A DNA stretch of 64,000 nucleotides. It comes from Halobacteriales archaeon (GTDB lineage Archaea; Halobacteriota; Halobacteria; Halobacteriales; SKNY01). Position 1 is the first letter of the stretch. Every line of letters begins with the position of its first letter. Made by a program: the position numbers and the translations under genes. Shown in pieces: positions 61,878 to 64,000 of the stretch. Location: NCBI GenBank assembly GCA_007118975.1, contig SKQO01000060.1, forward strand, positions 20,883 to 84,882. Direction: 5' to 3'. Under the pieces are notes generated by a model, which ran no database searches, was not told the DNA's origin, and saw only the letters and a program-made list of their open reading frames with translations.

Positions 61878-63230
61878 ATGGCCCCAGCTAATGCCCCTCG
61901 ACCGGCCGAGAGTCCATTTCACGTCATGGCGAAACCCATTGGAGCCAGCTGTAATCTCGAGTGCACATACTGTTATTATCTGGACAAATCCTCCCTCTAC
62001 CCCGATCGCAACGACTTCAGAATGGACGAAGAGACTCTCGATCGGTTCGTCCGTTCCTACATCCGGGACAACCCGGCCTCGGTGGTCACATTTGCGTGGC
62101 AGGGCGGCGAACCGACACTTCGCGGAATCGAATTCTACCGGACGGCCGTCTCCCTCCAAGAGAAATACGCACCACCAGACACTCGGGTACAAAACACCTT
62201 CCAGACCAACGGAACATTACTCGATGACGAGTGGGGTGTGTTCCTGGCAGCCAATGACTTTCTTGTCGGGATCAGCATCGACGGCCCGGCAGAATTACAC
62301 GACACGTTTCGGCAAACCCGCGGTGGCGGTGGAACCCACGAGCAAGTAATGGCAGGGCTGGACGTTCTTCAACGCCACAACGTGCCTCACAACGCGCTCT
62401 GTGTACTCAATACCGTGAACAGCCGCCACCCAGCGGCAGTATACGAGTTCTTTGCCGACCTTGGCATCGACTGGATCCAGTTCATCCCGCTCGTCGAACA
62501 CCGGCCGGACAGCCAACCCATGGCGGTTCGGGATCCAGTCACACCGGGACACGATATTCCCAGATGGGTTCGGGAGGCGGGCGGTGCCGTCCGGGAGTCC
62601 GATAGTGACTTCGACGTCGTGGTTGAGGCCGCACGGAATGCGCCGGTCAGTCCGCGAAGCGTCGATCCAGTCGCCTACGGGGAATTCATGTGTCGGATTT
62701 TCGACCAGTGGGTCCGCGAAGACCTGGGCGAACGATCGGTCCGCCTGTTCGATCAGGCCATCGAACGTCGCCTCCAAAAAAGAAGCTCCCTCTGCGTGTT
62801 CTCGGAACAATGCGGCAGCCAAATGGCCATCGAACACAACGGCGACGTCTACGCCTGTGATCACTTCGTCGACCCCGCGTATCTACGGGGGAACATTCAC
62901 GAGCGAGCGCTCGGTGAACTTGTGAACGCAGACGAGCAACAAACGTTCGGGGCGTTCAAACGGACCGGATTGCCGGCGCGCTGTGTCGAGTGCCCGGTAC
63001 GGGAGTACTGTAACGGGGGGTGTCCGAAGAACTGGCATCTTGCGACGCCGGCGGGTGAGCTCGGACTCAACTACCTGTGTCCGGGCTATCGCCGACTGTT
63101 CACCTACCTGGAACCGTATCTTGATATCATCGAAGAGACCGTGGATCGAGGGCTCGCCCTTCAGCTGGCAAGCGAGGCTGTAGCCGTGCGGGACGGACAC
63201 CATCGAGACGACCAATCTTGTCGAAATTAG
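61878..63230 (+). CDS. Anaerobic sulfatase-maturase-type radical SAM/SPASM protein
   Basis: A 450-residue protein. The radical SAM cluster motif is CNLECTYCYY (C-x3-C-x2-C, about residues 24-31). VTFAWQGGEPTLRGIEFYRT gives the GGEP SAM-binding motif; FLVGISIDGPAELHDTFRQT follows. The SPASM region near the C terminus has C-V-F-S-E-Q-C, VYACDHFVDPAYLRGNIHER and CVECPVREYCNGGCPKNW (auxiliary Fe-S clusters). This fits anSME, which converts Cys or Ser of sulfatases to formylglycine. No sulfatase gene is seen within the window. An alternative is a related peptide-modifying enzyme. Oxygen-sensitive, cytoplasmic. Confidence 0.9.
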   Translation: MAPANAPRPAESPFHVMAKPIGASCNLECTYCYYLDKSSLYPDRNDFRMDEETLDRFVRSYIRDNPASVVTFAWQGGEPTLRGIEFYRTAVSLQEKYAPPDTRVQNTFQTNGTLLDDEWGVFLAANDFLVGISIDGPAELHDTFRQTRGGGGTHEQVMAGLDVLQRHNVPHNALCVLNTVNSRHPAAVYEFFADLGIDWIQFIPLVEHRPDSQPMAVRDPVTPGHDIPRWVREAGGAVRESDSDFDVVVEAARNAPVSPRSVDPVAYGEFMCRIFDQWVREDLGERSVRLFDQAIERRLQKRSSLCVFSEQCGSQMAIEHNGDVYACDHFVDPAYLRGNIHERALGELVNADEQQTFGAFKRTGLPARCVECPVREYCNGGCPKNWHLATPAGELGLNYLCPGYRRLFTYLEPYLDIIEETVDRGLALQLASEAVAVRDGHHRDDQSCRN

Positions 63231-63304
63231 CTTCGTTCGTGATCCAGCTTCATACGCGCGATAAGAGCCCTGGTTTTAGGATTGACCCTCGAGGACTCCA
63301 TCCC

Positions 63305-64000
63305 ATGGTTGTCCGGGAGGTATTGCCGCGAGACGCAATTCCGAGCATCGACGAGCCCCGGTTCGGTCGGTCGTTCGACGGGGACTCCAGTGACAAACTC
63401 ATCGTGGTCGAAGGGGAGATTGTGCGCTCCTATCCCGTCCGGATCCTGCATTTCCATGAGATCGTGCACGACACACGGCAGGTGGGGGGGTGAGGAGCAA
63501 GCCATCACAGTAACCTGGTGTCCACTGTGCGGTAGCGCCGTCGTGTACGACCGTACGCTTACCAGGCGAATCGTGGAGTTCGGCGTCTCGGGGAAACTTG
63601 CCGACGACGATCTCGTCATGTACGACCGCCAGACCGAATCGGAGTGGAAGCAATCGACCGGTGTCTGTATGAACGGAGAGTTGGCTGGCGAGACGCTGTC
63701 GCCCCTACCGGCAGCCATGATCAGCTGGGAGTCATTCCAGTGCGAGTACACCGACGGAGAGGTACTACAGCCGGATTTCACACCAAGCGAGGCCGCAAGC
63801 GACGACGAACCCGCGCCGATTGAGTATGACCGAAACCCCTCCGAAACGCACCTCTCATCCGATGCGATCGGGTTAGATGGCCATCGTGGTACAAACGAGT
63901 CGCGAACTTGGCAGCGGACGGATCCATCCGAAAGAAGTCGTCCTCGGGATCGAGCTTATTGACGAGGCGGTCGGCTTCCGATGGCAGAGTGTCCGAGAGG
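63305..64000 (+). pseudogene. DUF3179 family gene with two frameshifts (runs off the right edge)
   Basis: Frame 1 gives VVREVLPRDAIPSIDEPRFG and SYPVRILHFHEIVHDTRQVG, then TGA at 63491-63493. The next frame continues with EEQAITVTWCPLCGSAVVYD, FGVSGKLADDDLVMYDRQTE and LPAAMISWESFQ, so the family blocks (P-R-D-A-I-P, H-E-I-V, W-C-P-L-C-G, G-V-S-G-x-L, M-Y-D-R) are all present in order. A run of seven Gs at 63484-63490 lies at the junction; six would restore the frame as QVGGEEQA. A second shift near 63880-63905 is needed to reach RIHPKEVVLGIELIDEAVGF, the family's end region. Either a real pseudogene, a phase-variable tract or sequence error. Function of DUF3179 unknown. Confidence 0.8.

Overview
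The window is chromosomal DNA of a haloarchaeon (class Halobacteria). The evidence is the acidic, D/E-rich predicted proteins, twin-arginine signal peptides on exported proteins, families typical of this class (HalOD1 output domains, DUF7344-type winged helices, Bat-type HTH-10 regulators, DUF1616), and start codons sitting about 25 bases downstream of TATA-like boxes, as in leaderless archaeal transcripts. I see no rRNA, tRNA, CRISPR array or intact transposase.

Bases 1-38,300 look like one large cell-surface polysaccharide / exopolysaccharide or protein-glycosylation locus. It holds nine glycosyltransferases (three GT4, four GT2, one DXD retaining-type enzyme near 23 kb, and one possible GT-C-like membrane protein), an MsbA/PglK-like ABC exporter, sugar-modifying enzymes (two epimerase/dehydratases, two Gfo/Idh/MocA oxidoreductases, one aldo/keto reductase), an FkbM methyltransferase, and a heparinase II/III-type lyase cut by the left edge. 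Surface proteins include an FG-GAP propeller and two beta-helix proteins, both with Tat-type leaders (one leader is encoded by a separate ORF). Mixed through the locus are two unusual sets. One is four divergent members of a ParB/Srx-fold-like family of unknown function (6.1, 9.1, 24.9 and 25.8 kb). The other is two related small P-loop kinase-like proteins (24.1 and 33.1 kb). I consider these the best candidates for an undescribed glycan-modifying system. A DUF1616 membrane protein and a YdjM-like membrane hydrolase close this part.

Bases 38,300-60,700 are different: short genes, long spacers and many small regulators. I count two Bat-type HTH-10 regulators, four stand-alone HalOD1 proteins, five DUF7344-type winged-helix proteins (three with C-terminal membrane anchors), a transmembrane winged-helix protein with an extracellular Ca-binding-type region followed by a pilin-like protein, a PRC-barrel protein, a TraB-like protein, a zinc-finger/RecA-like protein and a solo PhnM. 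Several spacers contain palindromes, a decayed IS200/IS605-type end and broken coding remnants, so this looks like a mosaic, slowly decaying regulatory region.

Bases 60,800-64,000 return to metabolism: a ROK sugar kinase, an anaerobic sulfatase-maturase-type radical SAM protein, and a DUF3179 gene broken by two apparent frameshifts, the first in a run of seven Gs.

Two genes for exported proteins at 12.9 and 38.8 kb share the same promoter core, the same 23-base spacing to ATG and the same first five residues (MARKL), which suggests a common expression unit. All function calls come from reading motifs by eye; no database search was run.
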